A DNA stretch of 27,633 nucleotides from Scleroderma bovista (taxonomy: Eukaryota; Basidiomycota; Agaricomycetes; Boletales; Sclerodermataceae). The notes under the pieces were generated by a model. The model had not been told where the DNA came from. It saw only the letters and a list, made by a program, of their open reading frames with translations, and ran no database searches. This document shows positions 6,730 through 16,680 of this stretch, piece after piece (positions within the stretch are counted from its first letter, which is position 1; each line of letters opens with the position of its first letter). The position numbers and the translations under genes were made by a program. The DNA lies in contig JAYMGJ010000672.1 of the NCBI GenBank assembly GCA_037178675.1, forward strand, positions 1 to 27,633. Direction: 5' to 3'.

Positions 6730-9030
6730 ATGTCCAGCGCTCTTGACAAGATGGTTCCCGTGTTCACTGGCTTCAACTGGCAGCAGTGGCACACCTCTAT
6801 GCAGGCCTACCTTCGGGCACAAGGCCAATGGTACGTCTACTTGACAACGCAACCTGCTGACAGTCACGATGACGGAAAGGAGTGGGACGACAACACCGAG
6901 AGAGCGCTCGGTAACATCACCTTGCACCTCGCCCCCTCCATCCAGGTCGCCGTCTCGAATCTTGACAGTGTTAAGGAAGTCTGGGACCACCTGAAGAAGA
7001 ACTTCGGTGCCCCCAGTATCGGCTCTGCCTACGCTGAGCTTAGCAAGCTCCTGTCGACTACCATCCCCGCTGGCTCCCATCCCGCTCTGGCTATCACCAA
7101 AGTGCTTAGCCACTTCACTTATCTCAAGGACGCCAGCTTCGAGTTCCTTGCCCCCGTGCAGGCAATGATTATTCTCTGCAAGCTCCCTCCTACTATGGAG
7201 GTTGTAGCTCAGATTCTCAGCCAAACGTTGCCAGATGAGATCAAAAACCTCAAGCCCAATGGGATCGTAAAGGCCGCTACGCTCTCTTTCGAGCAGAAAG
7301 GCGCCTCTTCGCGCGGCGGTGGTAAGGGCCCACAGGCCAACAAGCTTAACGCTGTGAAACGCAAGCCAGCTGACCCCAAGTTCACCCAGCAGCAGCAGCA
7401 GCAGCAGCAAGGCGGGTCCAACGGCGGTACGAGTGGAAATGCTCCTGCCCAAGGACAAGGAGGCCGCACTCGACGTGGCGGCAAGAAGGCTCGCGCTCGT
7501 CACAAAAATGCCCAACAAGCTGCCTTCGCTACATATGTCCACTACAATGGACCAGAGCCCACCGTCAACCCTCGTGCCCTGGCTCACACCCCCGGTGCTA
7601 CCAACTACGGCCCCCCCGCATTCACAAATACTATTAAGGCCTTCAACTTGGCACACCGCTTGGGGGTAGAGCCCTCCTGCCAAACCATCTGCACCCTCGA
7701 CAAAGTTGTGTCGTTGGCGAGTGCGAACCTGGACCAGCCCGAGGTGGGTCCCTCACTGAAGTGCCCTCGTCTTGAGGAGCGCATCACAATGTATGAGGAG
7801 GATGCCATCTCCCTTGGGGATGAAGAGCCCTTCGCTCACGAACCGTTCGCTGACAACGAGTTCGATGAGATCGACGCAATGGTCCTTGACCGCTACAATG
7901 CGATGTCGATGGCGATGGGCGCAGAGGCCAGCCTTTTCAGGCAAGTACCTTCTGCACGCATGCTGATCAACACTGACATGCTCCCTTTACATGTGCGCTA
8001 TACGCCATCACTGTATATAGCGAGTAGTCACTATAATATGTCATGTCATATCTCGAGTAAAGCATATATCTGTTCGTGTCGGAATGATGCATGCTGTGCT
8101 GGCTGTAAGGGAAAAATGGTTGATGATAGCGAACTATCTGGTGCTTTCTGGCTCCTAGACTCTGGCACATCATGCCACTTCACCGGTGACATAGGCAATT
8201 TCGCCTCTTACAACGCGCTAAAGCGAGCGCACTACGCCAAAACAGCTAATGGTGTAGCACTAATTGCTGGCATTGGCACGGTATTACTCCAGTGCCTAGA
8301 CCACAACTCTGGGGATGAAAAAGTTATCACACTCACCCAAGTGCTCCATATTCCAGGCGCTACTGCACACCTTATTTCTATGGGCGAAATGCTCCAGTGT
8401 AACTACAAAGTCACTGGCGATAAGAGAGGCATTAGCCTCATTCATAAAGCTGAACGCCTATGGTTTGGGCCAGACCCAGAAGACGATCGCAATGTCATTT
8501 TCGGGATTAGATCTATCCCGATAATTAGATCTAACTATATTGCCTCCGTGAGCAAAGTCAATTATGACATTATGCACCAGAGATTCGGGCACCCCTTGAA
8601 GGAAGTACTCCGACGTGCGCAAAAACATACGCAGCACTTCCCAGAGATCCACTTTCCTACTGAGGACTGTGTTTGCCCTGTATGTGCTCTTGGCAAAATG
8701 CCCAATCGAGCTTTCCCAGAAAACGAAAGACGTGCTTCCAAGCCCTTTGAGCTGGTGCACTCTGATCTCAAATCCTTCCCGGTTATGTCGTACCGGAAGT
8801 TTAAATATGTTATCACCTTCTACAATGACTATACTTCTCACGCCTGGACTATGCCTCTTCGCTCCAAAGTTGCAGCGATTACAGCTGCCAAAGATTTCTT
8901 CATGGCGCCTTGGGACGAGGACAAGGAATCGGAGGATAGCGAGGCGGAGGTCGACCCGGAGGAGGTCGAGCAAGAAGTCCAGGGGCTTTATGAGGAGCAG
9001 GAGAACCCTGGCAGCGGTGTACCGGAGTAG
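6730..9030 (+). pseudogene. Ty1/copia Gag-protease-integrase, truncated and fused to a foreign tail
   Basis: The start is ATG 6730 (MSSALDKMVPVFTGFNWQQW). The Gag region resembles copia-type Gag (UBN2-like), with a short poly-Gln run near 7388-7409 and an Arg/Gly-rich basic stretch. No CCHC knuckle is seen. The protease motif is WLLDSGTSCHF (DSG at 8158-8166). Next come the GAG-pre-integrase zinc motif (MHQRFGH...CPVC) and the integrase core with Asp in VHSDLK and YNDYT. At about 8895, at AAKD, copia ends before the third catalytic residue (Glu). The frame runs on for 45 codons of the family-A antisense gene (FFMAPWDEDKE...VPE) to the stop at 9030. RT and RNase H are missing. The fusion is an accident of the inversion junction. 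The intact reading frame and many CpG sites suggest a young copy. Confidence 0.85.
8896..9030 (+). pseudogene. Antisense Zn2Cys6 gene, 3' part (acidic C-terminus)
   Basis: This encodes FFMAPWDEDKESED, a Glu/Asp-rich tail and a stop at 9030. It matches the C-terminus of the complete-length copy at 22284-22430. The rest of the gene sits in opposite orientation at 1467-2360, and the split is at the same codon with 0-3 bases lost. Its 3' end faces the integrase stop at 9195, 164 bp away. Confidence 0.8.
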
Positions 9031-9194
9031 ATGGTCCGGTCCGGGCCTTGTAAATAGAAATGTAAATTAGTTTTACTTTTGTTTACAAGAAAAGTGGCCT
9101 CCAACGACTTGAGAGTGAGTGATATTACAGAGTGAAACAGATAGGGGAAACAGATAAAGTGAATGGATAAGAGAAACGTAGAGCGAGAGTATTG
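9031..9194. other. Gap between the convergent antisense gene and pol
   Basis: No gene. It should hold the 3' ends of two converging transcripts. I see no clear AATAAA; it is moderately AT-rich. The matching region in the old copy is 22133-22283. Confidence 0.5.
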
Positions 9195-12100
9195 TTACAT
9201 GGACGCGAGTGGTCCGGGTTTGTCCGGGTACCAGACATGGTAATCTTCTAAGAGTTCCGTAGCGTTGCCAAGTTCAGTGGCGAGAAGCCATGACGTTTCT
9301 TCGTCAGTTCCTTCATAACCGGACCAACATACCAAGTAAAGCAACTTGCACGTTCTGCATTGACGGTCAACCTTGGAGTTGAGGATCTCAGAGATCTCGA
9401 ACTCTGGTTCACCATCAACTTCCACCGGTGGCGGAGGAGGTTGTATCCAGTCTGGTATGGTGTTGGGTATGGCCGGTTCAAGTTGGGAGACATGGAAGAC
9501 GGGATGAACGGCGTGCATGGAATCTGGAAGGCGTAGCGTAAAAGAGAGAGAGCCTACTTGTGCTATGATAGTGTAGGGCCCAAGATTCTTTTCTGATAGC
9601 TTTTTGGATGGTCGAGTAGACCGGAAGTATTTGGCTTTCACATATACTTGATCGCCTACTTTGAAGTCCGGTGCTGGAGTACGTTTGGCATTGGCCGGAC
9701 CTTGGTAGCGAAGTTGTGCGTTGGCCATTTCTTCTCGAAGGTATTGATGCAGCGACTCGAGGTCGACTGCGTAGTCACGAGCCCGTGCAGAGGTCATATC
9801 GCGCTCCGGATAGACGGAGATGTTAGGATGATAACCTTTGTTAGCGAAGAATGGTGAGACTCCGGTGGTAGCACTAGGTGCGTTATTATAAGCAAACTCT
9901 GCCAGTGGGAGTAGTTCCGCCCAGTTGTCCTGCTGGTAGTTGCAGTAGATGCGGAGGTATTGTTTGAGTGTCTGGTTGGAATGCTCTGTCTGGCCATCGC
10001 CCTCCGGGTGGTAACCGGAGGTGAAGTGGAGGCGCATGTCAAGGGCTTTTCCGAGTGACTGGAAGAAGTGGGAGACAAACTCAGTACCACGATCTGAAGT
10101 GATGTGGGCGGGAACACCGTGCTTGGAGAATACATGGAGTAGGAAGAGCTTCGCAAGCTCCAGGCTAGTGATGGTGTCGTGAGTAGGAATGAAGATGGCC
10201 TGTTTAGAGAGCCTATCTACTACGACCAAGATAGCTGTGAATCCGGTAGAGGCAGGGAGCTGCTCTATAAAGTCCATGGATATGGAGTTCCAAGGTCTTT
10301 CCGGGACAGGGAGCTGTTTTAGTAACCCATAGGGTCGATGGCATGGTGTCTTAGCTCGAGCGCAGGAGGTGCATGACCGGACGTAGTCCTTGACGAAGGT
10401 CCTAAGACCAGGCCAGGTGTACTTATGCCAGATTAGTTCCAAGGTCCGGTTTTGCCCAAAGTGCCCAGAGAGTGGGTGATCATGGTGGTACCAGAGTACC
10501 CAGAGGCAGAGACCATCCAGGTCCAGTACGTAGATGCAACCATCTAGGCAGAGGAATCCTGCCTCATCAGTGGACCAACGAGAGTCTGGTGGGTCTGAGA
10601 GGTGGATCTGGGCAATGGGATCTGAGGGGAGAGCAGATAAAATGTCGTTGTGGAGTGTTTCCACGTCCATGATGGCAACTGCTCAACGGAGGACTGGAAA
10701 CTCTAGAATGGTTGCATGAAGTGAGTTAGTCAGTTGTTCGTGGGTGAACACCGGCCTGAGATTTTGTGGATTAACATGGGCGTAGCCACTATCCCCCTCT
10801 TTGGGGTAGACGTCCCATCGTCTAGTGAGAGCGTCCGGCTTGGCACCGAGTTTTCTGGGGCAGAAACGAATGACGAGGTTAAACTGGGAGAGGAATTCAG
10901 ACCACCGGGCTTGCCGGCGGGAGAGGACTTTGGAAGTAGAGAAATACTCCAGGTTTTTGTGGTCGGTGACGACGTCAACAGGGGAGGCAGAGCCTTCAAG
11001 GTAATGGCGCCAGTTCCGGAATGCCTCGAAGATGGCAAGGAGTTCCTTATCGTGGGTGTCGTAGTTCAGCTCCGGAGCAGTTAAGGTCCGGGAGTAGTAA
11101 GTGACCGGACGAATCTCTCCGTCGGCGCAGGTGATAGACAAGATGCCAGCGACAGCGTAGTCGGAGGCGTCAGTTTCCACGATGATAGGGGTGTCCGGAA
11201 TAAAGTGAGTGAGTATGGGCGCAGTGGTGAAGGCGTGCTTGAGAGCATTGAAAGCGCGTCGACAGTCCTCGGAGAAGATCCAAGGAGCATCTTTCTGGGT
11301 GAGCCGGGTAAGAGGAACCACAATGTCGGAGTAGTTGAAAATGAACCGGCGGTAGAAGTTGGCGAATCCCAAGAAGGATTGGATGTCCTTTACCTTACGA
11401 GGTTCAGGCCAATCGGAGATGGTTTGTATTTTGTCCGGAGACATAGTCAGACCTTCAGGGGATAGATGGTAGCCAAGGTATTCCACTGAGTCCGAGTGGA
11501 ACTCGCATTTCTCCGGTTTGGCGAAGAGGCCATGTAACCGGAGATGGCGGAGTACCTCCCGGACATGCTGCTGGTGAGACTCCATATCCTCGGAGTAGAT
11601 GAGGATGTCGTCGAGGTACACGACGACGCAGACATCCAGCATGTCAGCAAAGATGGTGTTGACAAAGCGCTGGAAAGCTGCAGGGGCGTTAGTGAGGCCA
11701 AAGGGCATTACTAACCACTCATAGGACCCATAGCGTGTATGGAAGGCGGTCTTCCATTCATCGCCCGGAGCAATCTGGACTAGGTGATATGCATGCCGGA
11801 GGTCGATCTTGGAATAGATCTTAGCACGGCTGGGGGAGTCCAATAGATCAGAGATTAGGGGGAGTGGATAGCGATCCTTTTTGGTGATTTTGTTTAGGCC
11901 TCAGAAGTCAACGCAGAGGCGGAGTGAGCCATCCTTCTTCTTTACGAAGAGGACCGGAGCAGCATGAGAGGAAGAGGTGGGGCGGATGAAACCTGTAGTG
12001 AGATTCTCATCGATAAACGTCCGGAGAGCGGAGAGCTCGACCGGAGACAGTGAGTAAAGGGTTCCCAGGGGTGGTGAAGTACCTTCTTCGAGTTCGATCT

Positions 12101-12914
12101 TCAAATCGTAATCGCGATGCGGGGGAAGTTCAGAGGCTTTCGCTTTACTGAACACATCCGCATAGTCGCGATATTCTGGAGGGACGATGTCCAGGTCCGG
12201 CGGAGTTGATGTAGAAGAAGACCGGGCCTTCGCTGAGTCGGCAGGGCGCAGCTGAAGTTGGTACTTCGTGGATCCCTCTAAACTGCACGCACGCACGAAT
12301 GCAGCTGCATTGATTAGGGAGATATGCGGGGGGGTGCAAACCGGAGTGTCGACAGATGGCGCAGGGCCTGGGGTAGACTGGCCGGAGAGGCCGGAGTCAG
12401 GGTTTCCGGGCGGAACCGGAGAGGGAGTCGATGGGGGTGTTGGCAAACTTCCTGCAAGAGTCCGGAATGTTAAACTACTCAATACCCAGTCAATCAACGG
12501 ATTATAGCGGGTGAGCCAGTTATGTCCAAGGACAATCGAGCATTCAGAATCCAACGGAGCGAGATAAAAGGTCATGGGGGTGACATCACCGGATGCGGGG
12601 AACTGCACTGATAAATCGATAGCTTGAGTAATTACATAGTTTGATGTACCGTCGAATAACCGGAGTTGGATGGGAGAGACGGAGTAAGAGGTAATGTTGT
12701 TTTTGTGCGCGAATCGTAAATCTACAAAACAATGCGTGGACCCGGAGTCCACGAGTGCGCGGATTTTAGGTATATCAAAGGACAAAAGGGAAACATGTGG
12801 CATAAGGGAGTTTGGGTCGAAAAGAGCGGACACGTTGAGGCGGGCCTCCTTGGGTGCACTTCCGGAGTCAACGCAGCTCGCCGGTTGTGCGGAGGGCCGG
12901 GAGCTGCTTACTCT
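9195..12914 (-). pseudogene. Family-A Ty3/gypsy Pol: protease, RT, RNase H, integrase, chromodomain
   Basis: Pol lies in the -1 frame relative to Gag and is entered by a predicted frameshift at 12914-12920. The order is protease (LVDSGSTHCF, DSG at 12749-12741), RT (VVYLDDILIYS, YLDD at 11618-11607), RNase H (TDASDYA, DKELLAIFEA, VVTDHKNL) and an HHCC integrase. The integrase DDE residues lie in MDFIEQ, TSDRGTEF and DGQTEHSN. A GPYTII module (GPY/F) and a chromodomain-like end (EISEILNSK...YLVCWSGYE) follow. All catalytic motifs are present. The single frame is broken only by two TGA codons: 11903-11901, just after VDF in RT, and 10685-10683, between RNase H and integrase. Both are explained by CGA to TGA. 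Without them Pol would be about 1,240 residues. The element is therefore recently dead, or a family needing readthrough, which is less likely. Confidence 0.9.
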
Positions 12915-12920
12915 TTTTTT
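12873..12920 (-). promoter_or_regulatory. Predicted -1 ribosomal frameshift signal (slip site plus stem-loop)
   Basis: Gag reads TCA AAA AAA GAG TAA. The seven A residues (12920-12914) form an A-AAA-AAA slip site. A -1 shift there reads AGA GTA AGC and enters the pol frame directly, one codon before the gag stop. Six bases downstream a strong stem begins: GCAGCTCCCGG (12907-12897) pairs with CCGGCGAGCTGC (12884-12873), 11 pairs with one bulged C and a 12-nt loop. The decayed copy keeps the seven A residues (4755-4761) and the 7-bp outer stem. Confidence 0.75.
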
Positions 12921-14353
12921 GACTCGGAGTTGGCACCCGAGTTAGTAGAGTCCGTTTTACCGGACTCAGCAGCGATGGCCGCAGCGCGAGCCTTGGCCTT
13001 TTTGGACTTCTTTGGACAGTTGTCCGCGAAGTGTCCGGTACCTCCGCAGAACATGCAGAGGTTGTTGTCGAGCCGCCTTTTACGCTTGTCTGCGGTCAGT
13101 TTCCCGTCCTTACCAAGCTTGTTGGTCAGGTCCGGTTTGGAGCCGGACGAGGACTGGTTGTTGGTCGCCTTAGACGAGCCAGAGGTTTTGGCGGAGCTGG
13201 TGGAGTTGCCGGTCTGAGCTTGACCGGACTTGGGGGTGTTGCCTCCGGAGTTGGAGGGCTTGGTGGAGGACGAGGTAGGCTGGCTCTTCGTCGTACGAGA
13301 GATCTCGTCTTTGCGCTCCCAATAGCGCGCGTCGATCTCTTGACAAAGGGCTCTCAGCCCATTCAGAGTCAGGGGCTTCCCGACTCGAGTGATCTCATCC
13401 TTGAGGCGGTCTGGGAGACCGGAGTAAAACAGGCGACGGAGTGCGCCATCCCCATAGTCCTGGACCTGCGAAGTGAGGCGGTTGAAATCTACGATGTACC
13501 GTGTAACACGGTACGAGTCTTTCATCCGGAGATGCTCGAGCTGGTGCTCAGCATCAGCAACTGGGTCGTGAGGACCAAAGGTACTTTGGAGTTCTGCGAC
13601 GAAGTGGACCCAGCTGTCCATCCAGTGTGAGCAGTCAGCCGGATTACCGGAGTTGAGGAGGTCCGGTTCGAACCATTCCAGAGTCATGCCTTTTAGATAG
13701 GACTGGGCGAATGTTACCCTTGCCCTATCTTGACGGAACGCCTTGGTGCGATCCTGGAAGCACAGTTCGCACTGGACCAAGAAGGTCCGGAGTTTCTTGG
13801 GGTCCGTGCCATCAAAGGTGTCCGGTTCACGGACCTTGGCACGGGAGGAAGAGGAGTCATTGGTACGATGAGAGGAGCAGGAGAGGTGGTTGATGGCGAT
13901 GGCGAGATTGTGGAAGACAGCCAGACTAGGGTCTAGCTCTTCCATGGTGTTGAGAAATTTGTCGTTGTCATTGTCGTCATTGTTGTTGTCATCTCTGGGG
14001 TCATCCGGATCATCTCCGGGACCATCCTCAGGGCCAAACCATTGGAAACGACCGGGTTCGCGACGCTCCGGAGTGGAGTCACAACGGTAGGGAAACCTGT
14101 CACCAGAAACAGATTCATGGCGACCTAAGTCTGCAGAACCGCGAAGGCTCTGAGATGCAGCATCTCGACGCGGAGTCAAAGATGCTGTGGGGTTTCGAGC
14201 TGTAAAGCTCCGGAATTGGCTTACAGAAGCCAGAGGTTGCCTGCGGTTAGACAGGGCTTGCTGGGCGGCAGAAAGGTGAAGGTCATCTACTGCACCTGCT
14301 TCTTCAGCGAGTGCAGCAGCAGTACGAGCGCGAGAGCGCGTAGTCATGGTCAT
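12908..14353 (-). CDS. Family-A Ty3/gypsy Gag
   Basis: The structural capsid protein, 481 residues. The start ATG at 14353 is the first AUG after the predicted transcript start, and a second ATG lies two codons on (MTMTTRSRART). The N-terminus is basic, followed by an acidic Asp/Asn/Pro run (DDPRDDNNNDDND). The central part has retrotransposon-Gag features (EPDTFDGTDPKKLRTFL, FAQSYLKGMTLEWFEP, YIVDFNRLTSQVQDYGD). A Ser/Thr-rich linker leads to one zinc knuckle, CMFCGGTGHFADNC (C-x2-C-x4-H-x4-C). It ends in a Lys-rich tail at TAA beside the slip site. The frame is intact, unlike pol. The leader to the 5' LTR is 67 bp. Protein would be made from the full-length retroelement RNA started in the 5' LTR. 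Confidence 0.9.
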   Translation of the reverse strand: MTMTTRSRARTAAALAEEAGAVDDLHLSAAQQALSNRRQPLASVSQFRSFTARNPTASLTPRRDAASQSLRGSADLGRHESVSGDRFPYRCDSTPERREPGRFQWFGPEDGPGDDPDDPRDDNNNDDNDNDKFLNTMEELDPSLAVFHNLAIAINHLSCSSHRTNDSSSSRAKVREPDTFDGTDPKKLRTFLVQCELCFQDRTKAFRQDRARVTFAQSYLKGMTLEWFEPDLLNSGNPADCSHWMDSWVHFVAELQSTFGPHDPVADAEHQLEHLRMKDSYRVTRYIVDFNRLTSQVQDYGDGALRRLFYSGLPDRLKDEITRVGKPLTLNGLRALCQEIDARYWERKDEISRTTKSQPTSSSTKPSNSGGNTPKSGQAQTGNSTSSAKTSGSSKATNNQSSSGSKPDLTNKLGKDGKLTADKRKRRLDNNLCMFCGGTGHFADNCPKKSKKAKARAAAIAAESGKTDSTNSGANSESKKE

Positions 14354-14408
14354 GAGGAATGAAACTAGTTTGCGTACGAGGTTTGTATAGTGAACCCACA
14401 CAAGTGTG

Positions 14409-14418
14409 AGTCTGAAAT
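14409..14418 (-). other. Predicted self-priming primer-binding site
   Basis: Two bases after the 5' LTR tip (CA at 14422-14421) the minus strand reads ATTTCAGACT. This is perfectly complementary over 10 bases to AGTCTGAAAT at the predicted RNA 5' end (14648-14639), 34 bp after the TATA box. It does not resemble a tRNA 3'-end site (no TGG start). Confidence 0.7.
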
Positions 14419-14420
14419 AC

Positions 14421-15051
14421 TGTCAAGTCTGGGTCTACTCCGGTAGGGGGTCCGGTCAAGTCCGGACGAAGGCAGATGAAAGAGGAGGGCAGAGGATTTG
14501 GGCAGAGGTTAGTCCGGCCGGAGTTGTGACCGATTGGATTCAACGACAAGGACGAAGAGCGTTGATCCCTTGCGTAGGTTCCGGTCAGACAGAGGAAGGG
14601 ATGGAGACGGACAGGGATCAGGAGTAGTAACTTAGATGATTTCAGACTGAGTTTGTACAAGGTAAACTAGAGGGTACTTATACTAAGTAGAAACTAGGGT
14701 CGAGTACATATGGTGACAAGTAAACAACCTAATAGTGGACAAGGGATGACCGGAGTTAGGACTAGGTCAGGTCCGGTGAAAATAAAGTCAGGTCCGTGTA
14801 AAATAAATCAGGTCCGGTGAAAATGCTACAAGGTATAGGATATATCGAGTTCACGGAGAACTCACGTCAAGGCAGGGTAGACGGCGAGGTGTAGTAAGAG
14901 CGAATGGAGTATAGACCAAGGGTCGTAGTTAGCGGAAGGTTATCTGTGCGACCGTTGACCGGAGTAACTGAGAATGACCAGAGTTGAGCTGTAGGACTGC
15001 GATGTGACTGGAGTAACCGGATATGGTCTGGAGTTGGACATGGTTGTAACA
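14421..15051 (-). mobile_element. Family-A 5' LTR (631 bp)
   Basis: On the minus strand it starts TGTTACAACC and ends CTTGACA. The TATAAG box is at 14682-14677 and the predicted R start AGTCTGAAAT at 14648-14639. The outer flank on the sense strand is GCTAA (15056-15052), matching the flank after the LTR at 2523-3159. The R-U5 part resembles the solo LTR at 24003-24634 more than its presumed partner LTR. Confidence 0.9.
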
Positions 15052-15788
15052 TTAGCCAGGACAAGGGATAGAGCTGAAACAGACTGGAAAATAAACCAGG
15101 GGCAGGAAAATAAACCAGAGCAGAAGCAGACATGGGGGAAACTGGGACTACAGAGATGACAGAGGAAAAGCAGGAATGAGTGTGGTAAGAGGAACTAGGT
15201 CGGAACAGAACAGGTAAGGGTTGGAGGTGGACTTAACTAATGTTAAGTCTGGAGTGATGTCCAGGACCAGAGAAAGTGGGACCGGAAGAAGTGAGACTGG
15301 AGGAAGTGGGAGAGCAGAGGGAGTGGGAGAGTAGAGGGAGTGTATGAGCAGAGGGAGTGTACAGGTGGAGGAAGGGTGGAGTAGCCGAAGGAAGGTCCAG
15401 AGTTGGACATGGAAATGTCCTAAGACACTGGTGGACCTAACAGAGGAAGTGGAGTGGAATAGGAGCAGACCTGAGCCAGAGTTGAATGTACCAGCTGAAG
15501 GTGGGCTAGGTTGCAGACCAGACAAAGGGAGTGGCCGGACTGAGACCAAAGTAGCAACAAATAGTAGGTACAAGTTTGACATGGCAGAGTTAGACCACAG
15601 ATCTGTCTGGAGGAAGACAGGGGTTAGTCCTAAGGTGGAGATAGACGTAGTGACTGGAGTTGAGCTGGAGTGCAGCTATGGGGCTGGAGATGACTGGACT
15701 AGATCTGGAGTTGTGTCTATGCCTAAGGAGAGGTTAGGTAGGCCAGGGTTAGATCAGAGTTGTGACTGGAAAAAGTATGGATATGACA
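15052..15788 (-). mobile_element. E5 LTR-like element, left half
   Basis: On the minus strand it starts TGTCATATCC at 15788 and runs to TCCCTTGTCCTGGCTAA at 15052, where the young family-A element inserted. That end continues, by homology to family-A LTRs, into the sequence at 3160. The 15200-15560 part is rich in CTCC/CACTCCCTCTG repeats. The target duplication ATTAG lies at 15789-15793. No protein domain; the open frames here are by-products of the biased base content. Confidence 0.65.
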
Positions 15789-16680
15789 ATTAGACTCACC
15801 TAGCCATACTAAGGTCTACTCCAAGATCGACCTCTGGCATGCATACCATCTAGGCTGGATTGCTCCAGGTGATGAATGGAAGACTGCCTTCCATACACAT
15901 TATGGGTCTTATGAGTGGTTAGTAATGCTCTTTGGCCTCACTAACACCCCTGCAGCCTTCCAGCACTTTGTCAACACTGTCTTCACTGACATGCTAGACA
16001 TCTGCATTGTTGTGTACCTCAACAATATCCTCATCTACTCTGAGGATATGGAGTCCCACCAACAGCATGTTCCCACCAACAGCATGTCCAGGAAGTGCTC
16101 TGCCATCTCTGGTTACATGGCCTCTTCACCAAACCGGAGAAGTGTGAGTTCCACTCAGACTCGGTAGAGTACCTTGGCTATTGCCTCTCCCCTGACAGTT
16201 TGACAATGTCTCCAGACAAGATCCAAACTATCTCTGACTGGCCTGAACCTTGAAAGGTGAAGGTCATCCAGTCCTTCTTGGGCTTCACCAACTTCTACCG
16301 CTGGTTTATCTTCAACTACTCTGACATTGTGGTCCCCCTCACCCAGCTCACCTGGAAGGATGCTCCTTGGAATTTCTCTGAGGACTGTTGATGTTCTTTC
16401 AATGCCCTCAAGCACACCTTCACTACTACACCCATCCTCACCCACTTCATTCTGGATACCCCTATCATTGTGAAGACTGATGCCTCTGACTACACTGTCA
16501 CTGGCATCTTATCTATTACTTCCACTGACAGTGAGATTCATCCAGTCACATACTACTCCCAGACCTTGACTGCTCCAGAGTTGAACTACAACACCCATGA
16601 TAAGGAATTGCTCGCAATCTTTGAAACTTTCCAGAACTGGTGCCACTACCTCGAAGGCTCCGCCTCTCCAATAGATGTTG
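15789..16680 (+). pseudogene. Old family-A element: reverse transcriptase and start of RNase H
   Basis: It begins in RT at KVYSKIDLWHAYHL and matches the young pol at 11840-10975. The catalytic YLDD has become YLNN (16015-16026), through two CpG to CpA changes. A 17-bp tandem duplication (about 16053-16086) shifts the frame, and TGA codons appear near 16251 and 16388. RNase H starts KTDASDYTVTGI and ENYNTHDKELLAIFE-like motifs remain. It is interrupted at 16681 by a solo LTR. In the restored order its left neighbour is the fragment at 3704-4878. Confidence 0.85.

Noticed and set aside
6691..7683. 330-codon minus-strand open frame
   Set aside because: Shadow of copia gag on the plus strand; no domain and no start context.
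11901..11903. TGA in RT as programmed readthrough
   Set aside because: Readthrough sites normally lie at the gag/pol border; a frameshift signal already serves that role here, and CGA to TGA at CpG is a simpler cause.
15148..15793. Open frames of 144-149 codons on both strands
   Set aside because: Lie in CTCC/GGAG-rich repeats of the E5 element; protein is repetitive with no domain.
16053..16086. 17-bp tandem duplication as a regulatory repeat
   Set aside because: It lies in decayed RT and simply breaks the frame; looks like replication slippage.
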